In this document: in pieces, positions 8,988 to 17,697 of the stretch
Position numbering within the stretch: the stretch's first letter is position 1
How the letters are laid out: each line of letters begins with the position of its first letter
Origin: Terribium retamae
GTDB taxonomy: Bacteria; Pseudomonadota; Alphaproteobacteria; Rhizobiales; Rhizobiaceae
Assembly (NCBI RefSeq): GCF_022347545.1
Contig: NZ_JAKREW010000010.1
Span: 62,001 to 126,000, forward strand
Direction: 5' to 3'
DNA length: 64,000 bases
The notes under the pieces: model-generated
The model's database searches: none
Told to the model about the DNA's origin: nothing
Seen by the model: the letters and a program-made list of their open reading frames with translations, nothing else
Program-made: the position numbers and the translations under genes

Positions 8988-10487
8988 TTATGCCAGGTCG
9001 AAGCAGATGTATTTGAGGTCGGTGAAGGCTTCGAGGCCGTGGCGCGAGCCTTCGCGCCCGAGGCCGGATTGTTTGATGCCGCCGAAGGGGATGGGCGCGC
9101 CGGTGATCTTGACCCGGTTGACGGCCACCATGCCGTATTCAAGCGCGCTTGCCAGCCGGCGCTGGCGCGCGCCGTTCTCGGTAACGGCATAGGCGACAAG
9201 CCCGTATTCGGATGCATTGGCGCGGGCGACGATTTCGTCTTCGGTGTCGAAGGGCGTGATCGCCGCCACCGGGCCGAACGTCTCCTCATGCATGATCAGC
9301 GCATCGTCGGAGAGGTCGGCCAGCACGGTCGGCTGGTAGAACAGGGAGCCGGCCGCATCGCGCTCGCCGCCGCAGAGCAGGCGCGCGCCTTTGGCGATGG
9401 CATCCTTCACCTGTTCATCGACTTTCTTCACTGCCCGCTCATGCATCAGCGGGCCGATGTCGCTGTCGCCGGCAAGGCCGGCGCCCACCTTCAATTCTGC
9501 GACCCTTTCGGTGAAGGCTGCGCAGAATCGGTCGTAGAGCGGCCGTTCGACATAGATGCGGTTGGCGGCGAGGCAATCCTGCCCCGAGGTAGCGAACTTA
9601 GCATCGATCGCGATCTTCACAGCCTTGTCGACGTCGGCATCGGCAAAGACGATCAGTGGTGCATGCCCGCCCAGTTCCATCACCAGACGCTTCATTGTCG
9701 GTGCGCATTGCGCGGCGATCAGCCGGCCGATCTCGGTCGAACCGGTGAAGCTCATCGCCCGGACACGCGCATCGGCGCAAAGCTCACCGACGATGGTGGC
9801 AGCATCGCCGGTGACCACGTTGAAGACACCAGCGGGCACGCCGGCGCGCTCGCCAAGCTCAGCCAGGGCAAGCGCCGAAAGCGGGGTCTCGGAGGATGGA
9901 TGGGCAACGATGGTGCAGCCGGCGGCAAGTGCCGCCGCCGCCTTGCGCGTGAGCATGGCGGAAGGAAAATTCCACGGCGTCACCACGCCGACGACGCCGA
10001 GCGCCTCGCGGCGCACGGCCATCTCAGCGCCGGGCAGATGGCTGGTGACGGTCTCCACATTCAGCCGTTTCGCTTCCTCGGCATACCATTCGACGAAGGA
10101 GGCGGCATAGTCGATTTCGCCGAGTGATTCCTGCAGCGGTTTGCCTTGCTCAAGCGTCATCAGCAGAGCGAGATCGTCCTTCGCTGCGACGATCAACTCG
10201 AACCATTTGCGCAGGATGTTCGACCGCTGCTGCGGCAGCAGGGCTTTCCAGCTGGGCAGGGCGCGGGCGGCCGCGTCGACGGCCTTGCCTGTCTGGGCGG
10301 CATCAAGGGCAGCAACCCAGGCCAGGTTCGCGCCAGTGGCTGGATCGGTCACCTCGAAGCCTGCGGCGACATCGCTCGCGGTCCAATGCCCGTCGACATA
10401 GGCATGCTCGCGATAGAGCCGCCGGTCGATCAGGCCATCGAGCGCTTCATGGCGCTGCTGGCGGGCGAAATGGGCGTGAGCGGACAT
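8988..10487 (-). CDS. doeC: NAD(P)-dependent semialdehyde dehydrogenase (Ssd/DoeC, aspartate-semialdehyde type)
   Basis: 499 residues of the ALDH superfamily close to GabD: PWNFP with Asn173, MELGG with Glu271 and the nucleophile Cys305 in GQDCLAANR. In the ectoine pathway the enzyme oxidises L-aspartate semialdehyde to L-aspartate. The start has GGAGG just upstream. The aminotransferase follows 29 bases downstream, so the two are one operon. Odd point: the usual KPSE-type coenzyme motif reads AHPSSETP, with His at 197 in place of lysine. Ordinary succinate-semialdehyde dehydrogenase is the alternative if the cluster assignment were wrong. Confidence 0.83.
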   Translation of the reverse strand: MSAHAHFARQQRHEALDGLIDRRLYREHAYVDGHWTASDVAAGFEVTDPATGANLAWVAALDAAQTGKAVDAAARALPSWKALLPQQRSNILRKWFELIVAAKDDLALLMTLEQGKPLQESLGEIDYAASFVEWYAEEAKRLNVETVTSHLPGAEMAVRREALGVVGVVTPWNFPSAMLTRKAAAALAAGCTIVAHPSSETPLSALALAELGERAGVPAGVFNVVTGDAATIVGELCADARVRAMSFTGSTEIGRLIAAQCAPTMKRLVMELGGHAPLIVFADADVDKAVKIAIDAKFATSGQDCLAANRIYVERPLYDRFCAAFTERVAELKVGAGLAGDSDIGPLMHERAVKKVDEQVKDAIAKGARLLCGGERDAAGSLFYQPTVLADLSDDALIMHEETFGPVAAITPFDTEDEIVARANASEYGLVAYAVTENGARQRRLASALEYGMVAVNRVKITGAPIPFGGIKQSGLGREGSRHGLEAFTDLKYICFDLA

Positions 10488-10646
10488 GACAGGCCTCCGT
10501 GTCGATGCCTGCAGTCTAGGGACGGTGACGCGAGAGAAAGACCATTCCGCATGCGTCTGGCGGAGAGTTTCTCTCTTCTGGCGGGATGGAATAGAGAGTT
10601 TAGTAAGCCGCGCCCGGCGATAGAGAGGGCCTGGATAAGTGGTGGC

Positions 10647-11132
10647 TCAGTCGCTCGCAAGAAGCTCGGGCAACGGCAGTACGGCCTCGTCTTTCACCGT
10701 TTTGATGACGATGTAGGTGAAGTAGCGATCGATGCCGAGTTCGCGTTCAAGCAGCGCATCGACCAGGCGCTGGTAGGCGTCGATGTCGGAGGTCATGACC
10801 TTGAGCAGGTAGTCGACGCCACCGCCCACTGACCAGCAGGCGACGATCTCGGGAATGTCGCGGATGGCGCGCTCGAAACGTTCGAAATCGGCCTGCCTGT
10901 GGGCACCCAGGGTCACTTCCATCAGCACGGTGGCGATGGGAGCGATGGCGCGCATGGCGATGCGGGCGTGATAGCCTGAGACGATGCCGGCCTTTTCCAG
11001 CTTCGCCAGCCGCATCCAGCAGGGCGTCGGCGACAATCCCACTTGCTCGGCCAGCGCCAGCTTGGTGATGCGCCCGTCGCGCTGGATGGCGTCGAGGATC
11101 TTCAGATCGATCGCGTCGAGTTTCAGTCCGGT
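10647..11132 (-). CDS. asnC: Lrp/AsnC family regulator of the ectoine regulon
   Basis: 161 residues from the ATG at 11132 (MTGLKLDAIDLKILD), preceded by CAGGAAA. An N-terminal helix-turn-helix (RITKLALAEQVGLSPTPCWMRLAKLEKAG) is followed by an AsnC ligand-binding (RAM) domain. It is divergent from enuR and upstream of ssd-atf. An asnC gene linked to eut, ssd and atf is known from marine and soil Alphaproteobacteria, where it is thought to activate ectoine use, with EnuR as repressor. Here it probably responds to a pathway intermediate. Confidence 0.85.
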   Translation of the reverse strand, partial: TGLKLDAIDLKILDAIQRDGRITKLALAEQVGLSPTPCWMRLAKLEKAGIVSGYHARIAMRAIAPIATVLMEVTLGAHRQADFERFERAIRDIPEIVACWSVGGGVDYLLKVMTSDIDAYQRLVDALLERELGIDRYFTYIVIKTVKDEAVLPLPELLASD

Positions 11133-11172
11133 CATATTCGTTGCTTTTCCTGTCGCCAACACCATGCCGGTG

Positions 11173-11202
11173 CATGATTCCGATTGTCAATTGCACTGAT
11201 TT
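11173..11202. promoter_or_regulatory. Candidate operator shared with the ehuA promoter
   Basis: In the asnC-enuR gap there is CATGAT, 9 bases, CAATTG, 3 bases, then TGATTT. The same order occurs upstream of ehuA (12646-12676) with a 10-base spacer. The inner 19-bp part, TTG-N-CAATTG-N3-TGATTT, is the closest match. The likely binder is EnuR or AsnC; assignment is inference. Confidence 0.5.
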
Positions 11203-11219
11203 CGATCTCTAATGAAGTC

Positions 11220-12605
11220 ATGACATTGTGGCGCCCCGATCCGGCGTTGATCCGCCGTCCTGCTTACCTATCGCTGGCCGACCAGTTCGCGCGCGCCATT
11301 CATGATGGCCGGCTGGCGAATGGCGAACGGTTGCCGACGCATCGAGCGCTGGCGGACGAGCTGAAACTGTCGGTACAGACGGTCAGCCGTGCCTACGAGG
11401 AATTGATCCGCCGCGGACTCATCGCCGGCGAAATCGGTCGCGGCTCCTTCGTGCAGACGCAGCGGCGGGAGCCGGACCCACCCTATCTGCCGGAGCGTCC
11501 GGGCGAAGTGATCGACCTGTCGATCCTGAAACCGGTCTGCGAGCCGATGCATCTGGAGAAATTGAAACAGGCGCTCGGCTGGCTGGCCGAGACGCTGCCG
11601 GCGAGTTCCGCACTGTCGTTCCGGCCGAACATGGTGTTTCCGCGCCATCGCGCGGTGGCCGCCGAATGGCTGAAACTGTGCGGTCTGGAGGCTTCTCCGC
11701 AGAACATTACCCTTACCAACGGGGCGACCGCCGGTATGACGGTGGCGCTGATGAGCGTTGCGCCGCCTGGCTCGACCGTGGTGACCGAAGCGATCGGCCA
11801 TCACACCCTGGTGCCGCTGGCGCGCTATCTCGGCTTCCATCTGGAAGGCCTGCCCATCGACGACCATGGTATCCTGCCCGAGGCGCTGGATCAGGCCTGC
11901 CAGCTTGCCGACATCCGTGCCGTCTTCGTGCAGCCTTCGGTCATCAATCCCACCGCGACCTTGATGGGCGGCATACGGCGCTCGCAGATAGCCGAAGTGG
12001 CACGCAAGCACGACATCGCCATCATCGAGAACGATGTGCTGGGCCCGTTGCTGGAGGATCGCCCGCCGCCGGTCGCCTATTTCGCGCCGGAACGCACCCT
12101 CTACGTGACCTCGTTCTCCAAGATCACCGTGCCCGGCCTGCGCATCGGCTATCTTGCAGCGCCTGACCGCTACGTCGCGGCGGTGGCGAACCGGCACCTC
12201 GTGTCGAACTGGATGGCCACGCCCATGGTCGCCGAGATCGCCAGCAAATGGGTGGCGGACGGCACCGCCATGGAACTGGTGCGCTGGCAGCGCGCCGCCG
12301 TCCGGCGGCGCCATGACATTGCGGCCGAGACCTTGGCCGGGGTTGAGTTTCGAGCGCACAACGACGGGCTGCATCTGTGGCTGCCGCTGCCGGAGGACCG
12401 GGCTGAGGAGGGGTTCGTGGCCCAGGCGCGGCTGCAGGGTGTGGCGATCGCGCCCGGTGCTTCGTTCCGTATCTCCGAAGCTCCGTGGCATCCAGCCGTA
12501 CGCATCTCGATCGGGTCGACCACCGAGAGCGAGCTCCGCACCGGCCTTGGCGTCGTCACGCGCCTATTGCTCAGCGACCCTGAACATCTTCTGCTGGCAA
12601 TCTAG
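11220..12605 (+). CDS. enuR: MocR/GabR-type GntR regulator of ectoine catabolism (EnuR-like)
   Basis: 461 residues from the ATG at 11220; the frame is open 12 residues further upstream. An N-terminal GntR winged helix (LPTHRALADELKLSVQTVSRAYEELIRRG) is fused to a fold-type I aminotransferase-like domain. SFSK provides the expected PLP lysine at about residue 301, preceded by IIENDVLGPLL. EnuR proteins repress ectoine uptake and catabolic genes and release DNA when intermediates such as N-acetyl-diaminobutyrate react with the PLP. The position between asnC and ehuA matches that role. A related MocR protein of another pathway is unlikely in this context. Confidence 0.87.
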   Translation: MTLWRPDPALIRRPAYLSLADQFARAIHDGRLANGERLPTHRALADELKLSVQTVSRAYEELIRRGLIAGEIGRGSFVQTQRREPDPPYLPERPGEVIDLSILKPVCEPMHLEKLKQALGWLAETLPASSALSFRPNMVFPRHRAVAAEWLKLCGLEASPQNITLTNGATAGMTVALMSVAPPGSTVVTEAIGHHTLVPLARYLGFHLEGLPIDDHGILPEALDQACQLADIRAVFVQPSVINPTATLMGGIRRSQIAEVARKHDIAIIENDVLGPLLEDRPPPVAYFAPERTLYVTSFSKITVPGLRIGYLAAPDRYVAAVANRHLVSNWMATPMVAEIASKWVADGTAMELVRWQRAAVRRRHDIAAETLAGVEFRAHNDGLHLWLPLPEDRAEEGFVAQARLQGVAIAPGASFRISEAPWHPAVRISIGSTTESELRTGLGVVTRLLLSDPEHLLLAI

Positions 12606-12611
12606 CCAATC

Positions 12612-12630
12612 CTGCCCGAAAATCGGGCAG
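12612..12630. terminator. Perfect hairpin after enuR
   Basis: CTGCCCGA-AAA-TCGGGCAG forms a perfect 8-bp stem 7 bases after the enuR stop. There is no T run, so it could be a terminator that separates enuR from ehuA or a regulator site. Confidence 0.45.
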
Positions 12631-12641
12631 AATTGGAAAAA

Positions 12642-12676
12642 TTGTCATGATATTATTTTGGCAATTGACATGATTT
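12642..12676. promoter_or_regulatory. ehuA promoter region with direct repeats and the shared operator motif
   Basis: TTGTCATGAT at 12642 and TTGACATGAT at 12665 form a tandem direct repeat 23 bp apart, about two helical turns. Over the second copy lies the motif TTG-N-CAATTG-N3-TGATTT that also occurs upstream of enuR. MocR regulators commonly bind direct repeats, so this is the best candidate for EnuR control of ehuABCD-eutABCDE. A small palindrome, GAGAAC-GA-GTTCTC (12699-12712), follows. Confidence 0.5.
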
Positions 12677-12730
12677 TGTTGCTTCCCCATCGTTAGGAGA
12701 GAACGAGTTCTCCAACACGGGGATAGACGA

Positions 12731-13516
12731 TTGGCCGCGCCCATCATCAAGATCGACGCGATTTCGAAGAGCTTCGGGGCCTTCAAGGTGCTGGACGGGC
12801 TTTCGATGCAGGTGATGCCCGGCGAGAAGCTGGCGCTGATCGGTCCATCGGGGTCGGGCAAGACCACGATCCTGCGCATCCTGATGACGCTCGAGCGCAT
12901 CGATGGCGGTCACATCGAGATCGAAGGCGAGCAGCTCTATCACATGGAGCGCGAGGGTGTGCTGGTGCCGGCCAGCGAGCGGCATCTCGCCAGGATGCGC
13001 CAGAAGATCGGCATGGTCTTCCAGCTCTTCAACCTGTTCCCGCACAAATGCGTTCTCGATAACGTCACCCTTGCGCCAATGCTGACCAAGGGTATGCCGC
13101 GTGCCGCCGCCGAGAAGCGGGCGATGGAACTGCTCGATATGGTCGGCCTGGCCGACAAGGCCAAGGCGATGCCCGCGCAGCTCTCAGGCGGCCAGAAACA
13201 GCGTGTGGCGATCGCCAGGGCATTGGCTTTGTCGCCCAAGATCATGCTCTTCGACGAAGTGACTTCGGCGCTCGATCCAGAACTGGTCGGCGAAGTGCTG
13301 AACGTCATGCGCAAGCTCGCCGCCGAGACCGACATGACCATGCTTCTGGTCACGCACGAGATGGGTTTTGCCCACGATTTCGCAGACCGGGTGCTGTTCT
13401 TCGACCGCGGCAAGATCGTGGAAGAAGGCAAGCCCGACGACATTTTCCGCCATCCTAAAGAGGAGCGAACACAAAGCTTCCTGAAGAAGATCATCGCGGC
13501 AGGACATCGCGTCTGA
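12731..13516 (+). CDS. ehuA: Ectoine/hydroxyectoine ABC transporter ATP-binding protein EhuA
   Basis: 261 residues. ATPase of the polar amino acid ABC family: Walker A GPSGSGKT near 41-48, LSGGQKQR signature, Walker [15 protein letters not shown] and a switch His in LLVTHEMGF. It powers import of ectoine and hydroxyectoine with EhuBCD. The start is TTG at 12731 with GGGGA seven bases upstream; no ATG is available at the family's N-terminus. It is the first gene of the ehu-eut operon, so transcription probably begins in the 125-base gap after enuR. Confidence 0.9.
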   Translation: MAAPIIKIDAISKSFGAFKVLDGLSMQVMPGEKLALIGPSGSGKTTILRILMTLERIDGGHIEIEGEQLYHMEREGVLVPASERHLARMRQKIGMVFQLFNLFPHKCVLDNVTLAPMLTKGMPRAAAEKRAMELLDMVGLADKAKAMPAQLSGGQKQRVAIARALALSPKIMLFDEVTSALDPELVGEVLNVMRKLAAETDMTMLLVTHEMGFAHDFADRVLFFDRGKIVEEGKPDDIFRHPKEERTQSFLKKIIAAGHRV

Positions 13517-13596
13517 TCGCGGAGGAAAGTGAACGATGCCGCGCAAGCGGCAAGACGACGACCAACAAAAACCGAAAAAGATGGAGCTGGGAACAA

Positions 13597-14448
13597 ATGA
13601 GGAAATTCGCAACCACGGCAGCTATCGCCAGTTTCGCGCTGGGTGTTTTGGCCGCCACCACCGTCGGCAGCCGCGCTGACGACAGCAAGCTCGAACAACT
13701 GAAGAGCCAGGGGTTTGCTCGCCTGGCCATCGCCAACGAGCCGCCCTATACGGCGGTTGCGGCCGACGGCAAGGTTTCCGGCGCCGCTCCGGACGTCGCA
13801 CGCGAGATCTTCAAACGGCTCGGCGTGGCTGACGTCGCCGCTTCGATCTCCGAATATGGCGCGATGATCCCTGGCCTGCAGGCCGGACGTTTCGACGTGG
13901 TGACTGCAGGCCTGTTCATGAAGCCCGAGCGTTGCGCTGCCGTCGCGTATTCCGAGCCGGTGCTGTGCGACGCCGAAGCCATGCTGGTGAAGAAGGGCAA
14001 TCCCAAGGGCTTCAAGAGCTATGAGGATGTTGCCAAGGACACGGCTGCCACCATCGGCGCGCCGGGCGGCGGCACCGAGGAGAAGCTGGCGCTGAATGCC
14101 GGCGTCCCGCGCGAACGTGTCATCGTGGTGCCGGATGGCCAGAGCGGCATCAAGATGTTGCAGGATGGCCGCATCGATGCCTATTCGCTGCCGGTGCTCT
14201 CCATCAACGACCTGATGAAGAAGGCCAACGACCCGAACCTTGAAGTCATCGCGCCGGTGCAAGGTGCGCCGGTCTATTGTGATGGCGCTGCCTTCAACAA
14301 GAAGGACACTGCACTTCGCGATGCCTTCGACGTCGAACTGGCGAAGATGAAGAAGTCCGGCGAGTTCGCGAAGATCATCGAGCCTTATGGCTTCTCGGCT
14401 AAGGCGGCGCTTTCGACGTCGCGCGAAAAGCTCTGCGCGGCCAAGTAA
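13597..14448 (+). CDS. ehuB: Ectoine/hydroxyectoine substrate-binding protein EhuB
   Basis: 283 residues with a signal peptide (about 1-28). The mature part is a cluster 3 periplasmic binding protein. The blocks ANEPPYT, VSGAAPDVAREIFKRLG, ISEYGAMIPGLQAGRFDVVT, FMKPERCAAVAYSEPVLC and GAPGGGTEEKLAL are those I recall for the Sinorhizobium EhuB. It captures ectoines in the periplasm and delivers them to EhuCD. The ribosome site is GGAGCTGGG. A large inverted repeat follows, which may raise the level of ehuB mRNA over the permease genes. Confidence 0.9.
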   Translation: MRKFATTAAIASFALGVLAATTVGSRADDSKLEQLKSQGFARLAIANEPPYTAVAADGKVSGAAPDVAREIFKRLGVADVAASISEYGAMIPGLQAGRFDVVTAGLFMKPERCAAVAYSEPVLCDAEAMLVKKGNPKGFKSYEDVAKDTAATIGAPGGGTEEKLALNAGVPRERVIVVPDGQSGIKMLQDGRIDAYSLPVLSINDLMKKANDPNLEVIAPVQGAPVYCDGAAFNKKDTALRDAFDVELAKMKKSGEFAKIIEPYGFSAKAALSTSREKLCAAK

Positions 14449-14457
14449 GCGGTTTTC

Positions 14458-14579
14458 CTTCTTCCCGTTCATGGGGAGAAGGTGGCCCGAAGGGCCGGAT
14501 GAGGGCTGTGACAGTCTCGAAAGTCTGGTGCCGCCCCTCATCTGCCTGCCGGCATCTTCTCCCCATGAACGGGGAGAAG
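14458..14579. repeat. Large palindromic repeat between ehuB and ehuC
   Basis: Two arms, 14458-14505 and 14532-14579, are imperfect inverted copies; the outer 24 bases match at 23 positions around CCCGTTCATGGGGAGAAG. It is a rhizobial-type intergenic palindrome. It lies inside the operon, so it should fold in the mRNA and may act as a processing or stabilising element for ehuAB. Confidence 0.8.
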
Positions 14580-14616
14580 AAAATCGCCACACCGTTTTCG
14601 TCAACCGGAAGACCCG

Positions 14617-15276
14617 ATGATCGACTGGTCCGGATATCTCGACCTGATTTTGCAAGGAGCGCTGGTCACCATCAAGCTGACGCTGATGGGATCGGTGCTG
14701 GCGCTCATCATGGCGTTCCTGGCGGGGCTTGGCCGGTTGTCGCGTTTCTTCGCAGTGCGTGCGCTGGCCACTGCCTATATCGAGTTCTTTCGCGGAACCT
14801 CGATCTTCGTGCAGCTGTTCTGGGCTTACTTCGTGCTGCCCATGCTCGGCTTCGAACTGACGCCGCTGCAGGCTGGCGTGCTGGCGCTCGGCCTCAATGT
14901 CGGAGCCTATGCGGCCGAGGTCGTGCGCGGTGCCGTCCAATCGATCGGCAAGGAACAGTATGAAGCCTGCACGGCGCTCAATCTCGGTCGTTGGCAAGGC
15001 ATGCGCCATGTCATCCTGCCGCAGGCCTTCCTGGTTATGCTGCCGACCTTCGGCAACAATGCCATCGAACTGCTCAAGGCCACCTCGGTCGTGTCGCTGA
15101 TCTCTCTGGCCGACCTGACGTTCCAGGCACAGGTGGTGCGTGCCCAGACCGGAAACACGCTGGTGCCGTTCGCCGCCATCCTCATCATCTATTTCGTGTT
15201 GGCGATGCTGATTTCCTGGGGCACGCGCAGCCTGGAGCGCCGTCTGTCGCGCGGTCTCGACGGAGTGCGCGTCTGA
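14617..15276 (+). CDS. ehuC: Ectoine/hydroxyectoine ABC transporter permease EhuC
   Basis: 219 residues, His/Glu/Gln/Arg-type inner-membrane permease. Transmembrane segments lie near 15-40, 55-80, 85-105, 150-165 and 185-205. The EAA-like coupling loop is YEACTALNLGRWQGMRHVILPQA. It forms the channel with EhuD. The stop TGA shares its last base with the ehuD start, so both are translated together. It is separated from ehuB by the palindromic repeat. Confidence 0.88.
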   Translation: MIDWSGYLDLILQGALVTIKLTLMGSVLALIMAFLAGLGRLSRFFAVRALATAYIEFFRGTSIFVQLFWAYFVLPMLGFELTPLQAGVLALGLNVGAYAAEVVRGAVQSIGKEQYEACTALNLGRWQGMRHVILPQAFLVMLPTFGNNAIELLKATSVVSLISLADLTFQAQVVRAQTGNTLVPFAAILIIYFVLAMLISWGTRSLERRLSRGLDGVRV

Positions 15277-15935
15277 TGGAATGGGATTGGGCTTTCGTTC
15301 GCGAGATCATGCCGACCCTCCTCGAGGGCGTGAAGATCACCATTCTTGCCACTATCCTGGGGTCGGCGCTGGCGGCAGCGCTCGGGCTCGCCATCGCACT
15401 TCTGCGGCGTTCGGAAAATCGCATCGTCTCGCGCACGGTCGGCTTCCTCGCCGAATTCATCCGGGGCACGCCGCTGCTGGTCCAACTGTACTTCATCTTC
15501 TACGTACTGCCGGATTTCGGCCTGTTGCTGCCGCCGCTGACAGCGGGTGTCATCGGGCTTGGCCTGCACTACGGCACCTATGCGGCCGAAGTCTATCGCG
15601 CCGGCATTGACAACGTGCCGCGCGGACAATGGGAAGCGGCCAAGGCTTGTAACCTCAATGCCCGCCAGACCTGGATGCACGTCATCCTGCCACAGGCGAT
15701 CCCACCGATGATCCCGGCGCTGGCCAATTATTTCATCGCCATGTTCAAGGAAACGCCGCTGCTTTCCGCCATCACGGTGCTGGAACTGATGAACCAGGCC
15801 AAGAGTGTCGCCAACACCTACTACCGCTATGTCGAGCCCATGACTCTGGTCGGCGTTTTCTTCCTCATCATCAGCCTGTTCTCGGTTGTGTTGTTGCGGT
15901 GGCTGGAGCGGCGCTACGGCAAGGTGGAGAGATAA
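15276..15935 (+). CDS. ehuD: Ectoine/hydroxyectoine ABC transporter permease EhuD
   Basis: 219 residues from the ATG that overlaps the ehuC stop (TGATG); the frame is open upstream but the rest is the shadow of ehuC. Permease fold with the coupling loop WEAAKACNLNARQTWMHVILPQA and about five transmembrane segments. It pairs with EhuC. eutA begins 2 bases after its stop, which links uptake and catabolism in one transcript. Confidence 0.88.
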   Translation: MEWDWAFVREIMPTLLEGVKITILATILGSALAAALGLAIALLRRSENRIVSRTVGFLAEFIRGTPLLVQLYFIFYVLPDFGLLLPPLTAGVIGLGLHYGTYAAEVYRAGIDNVPRGQWEAAKACNLNARQTWMHVILPQAIPPMIPALANYFIAMFKETPLLSAITVLELMNQAKSVANTYYRYVEPMTLVGVFFLIISLFSVVLLRWLERRYGKVER

Positions 15936-15937
15936 GC

Positions 15938-16711
15938 ATGGCACCCGATATCCGCCTGTATCCGGATCGCCCGGCGCTGGACCCGCGTCCGCTTGAAAAA
16001 CGCGTCGGCCTGATCATCCTGGCGACAGATCACACCACCGAACCGGACTACCGGCGCATGGTGGCGAGCGAGCGCATCGGCGTCTATGTCGCCCGTGTCG
16101 CCTACGCCAACCCGACCACGCCGGAAAACCTGCGCAAGATGCAGCCGGCCCTGACCGAAGCGGCGGCCCTCATCCTACCGGACGAGAAGCTGGACGCCAT
16201 TTGCTACTCCTGTACCTCGGCCTCGGTGGTCATCGGCGATGCTGAGATCGAGATCGCCATTCAGGCCGCCAGACCCGGAGTGACGGTGGTGACGCCGCCG
16301 ATGGCGGCCATGCGAGGTCTCGAGGCGCTAGGCGCCAGGACGATCAGCGTGCTCACGCCCTATACGGTCGAGACCAGCCGGCCGATGGCTGAGTATTTTG
16401 TCCGTCACGGTTTCAACATCGCGTCCTTCACCTGCCTTGGCTTCGACGACGACCGCGAGATGGCGCGCATCGCGCCTGCGGCGCTGGTCCAGTTGGCGCG
16501 CCAGGCCATGCATCCGGATGCGGACGCGTTGTTCGTGTCCTGCACTGCGTTGCGTTCAGCGCTCGCCGCTGTGGCGATCGAGGAGGCCATCGGTCGCCCT
16601 GTCGTCACGTCCAATCAGGCGACCGCCTGGAATTGCCTGAGGCTCTGCGGCGACGACAGTGCCCATCCGGAATGCGGCCGGCTGATGACCAGCCCATTGC
16701 CGCGCGGCTGA
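15938..16711 (+). CDS. eutA: Ectoine utilization protein EutA (Asp/Glu racemase / maleate isomerase family)
   Basis: 257 residues. Two catalytic-type cysteines face each other in the family fold: Cys92 in YSCTSAS and Cys202 in VSCTALR. EutA is thought to act with EutB and EutC in converting hydroxyectoine to ectoine, possibly as a racemase/isomerase. Its exact chemistry is not settled in what I know. The start ATG lies 2 bases after the ehuD stop. Confidence 0.85.
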   Translation: MAPDIRLYPDRPALDPRPLEKRVGLIILATDHTTEPDYRRMVASERIGVYVARVAYANPTTPENLRKMQPALTEAAALILPDEKLDAICYSCTSASVVIGDAEIEIAIQAARPGVTVVTPPMAAMRGLEALGARTISVLTPYTVETSRPMAEYFVRHGFNIASFTCLGFDDDREMARIAPAALVQLARQAMHPDADALFVSCTALRSALAAVAIEEAIGRPVVTSNQATAWNCLRLCGDDSAHPECGRLMTSPLPRG

Positions 16712-16716
16712 TTGCC

Positions 16717-17697
16717 ATGGGTACAGTCACTCTCCAGCATATCCTTGCCGCGCGTGATCGTATCGCGGACATGATTGCGGCAACGCCGGTGGTGGTTTCG
16801 ACGAGCCTGTCGGAACGCCTCGGTGTCCCGGTGCACCTCAAGCTCGAGCATCGCCAGACGACCGGCAGCTTCAAGCTGCGCGGCGCTTCCAATGCGATCG
16901 CGTCGCTCGATGCCGAAGACAGGACGCGCGGCGTCATCGCCGCCTCGACCGGCAATCACGGTCGCGCGCTCAGTCATGCGGCAAAGCTGGAAGGCATGCG
17001 TGCCGTCATCTGCATGTCGAAGCTGGTGCCGGCCAACAAGGTCGAGGAGATCCGTCGCCTTGGCGCCGAGATCCGTATCGTCGGCAACAGCCAGGACGAT
17101 GCCCAGGTCGAGGTCGACCGGCTGGTGACACAGGAGCGACTGGTCATGGTGCCGCCCTTCGATCACCCGGCGGTGATCGCCGGGCAAGGCACGCTCGGGC
17201 TGGAGATCGTGAGCGCCGTAGCCGACGTCGACACCGTACTGGTGCCGCTGTCCGGCGGTGGATTGGCCGCGGGCATCGCTGCGGCTGTGAAGGGTGCCAA
17301 GCCGAACACGAGGATCATCGGCATTTCGATGCAGCGCGGCGCGGCCATGAAAGCCAGCCTCGATGCCGGACGGCCAGTGCAGGTCGAGGAGATGCCGACC
17401 CTGGCAGACTCGCTCGGCGGCGGCATCGGCTTGGACAACCGGCTGACCTTTTCGATGTGTCGCGATCTGCTCGATGACGTCGTGCTGCTGTCGGAAGCAG
17501 AAATCGCTGCAGGTATCGCCCACGCCTATGGGCAGGAACGCGAAATCGTCGAAGGCGCCGGTGCCGTCGGCATCGCGGCGCTGCTAGCCGGCAAGATCAA
17601 GCCGCGAGGGCCGGTCGTATCCGTGCTCTCCGGCCGTAACATCGATATGGGCCGGCATCGCGACATCGTGTGCGGAAAAGAGGAGCTGGCGGCATGA
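16717..17697 (+). CDS. eutB: Hydroxyectoine utilization dehydratase EutB (PLP, threonine dehydratase-like)
   Basis: 326 residues from the ATG at 16717. Fold-type II PLP enzyme: the Schiff-base lysine is Lys53 in GSFKLRGASNA, with STGNHGRA and the glycine loop LSGGGLAAG. It is proposed to dehydrate the hydroxyectoine derivative on the way to ectoine together with EutA and EutC. The stop overlaps the eutC start (ATGA), which suggests fixed stoichiometry. Generic threonine or serine dehydratase would look similar; the operon decides the name. Confidence 0.87.
   Translation: MGTVTLQHILAARDRIADMIAATPVVVSTSLSERLGVPVHLKLEHRQTTGSFKLRGASNAIASLDAEDRTRGVIAASTGNHGRALSHAAKLEGMRAVICMSKLVPANKVEEIRRLGAEIRIVGNSQDDAQVEVDRLVTQERLVMVPPFDHPAVIAGQGTLGLEIVSAVADVDTVLVPLSGGGLAAGIAAAVKGAKPNTRIIGISMQRGAAMKASLDAGRPVQVEEMPTLADSLGGGIGLDNRLTFSMCRDLLDDVVLLSEAEIAAGIAHAYGQEREIVEGAGAVGIAALLAGKIKPRGPVVSVLSGRNIDMGRHRDIVCGKEELAA

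Noticed and set aside
6460..9192. 910-codon open frame on the plus strand
   Set aside because: It lies opposite the oxidoreductase, aminotransferase and part of ssd, all with clear family motifs. Its protein has no recognisable fold and is a shadow of GC-rich antisense sequence.
12940..15009. 689-codon open frame on the minus strand
   Set aside because: Antisense to ehuA, ehuB and part of ehuC, and it runs through the palindromic repeat; the product looks random.
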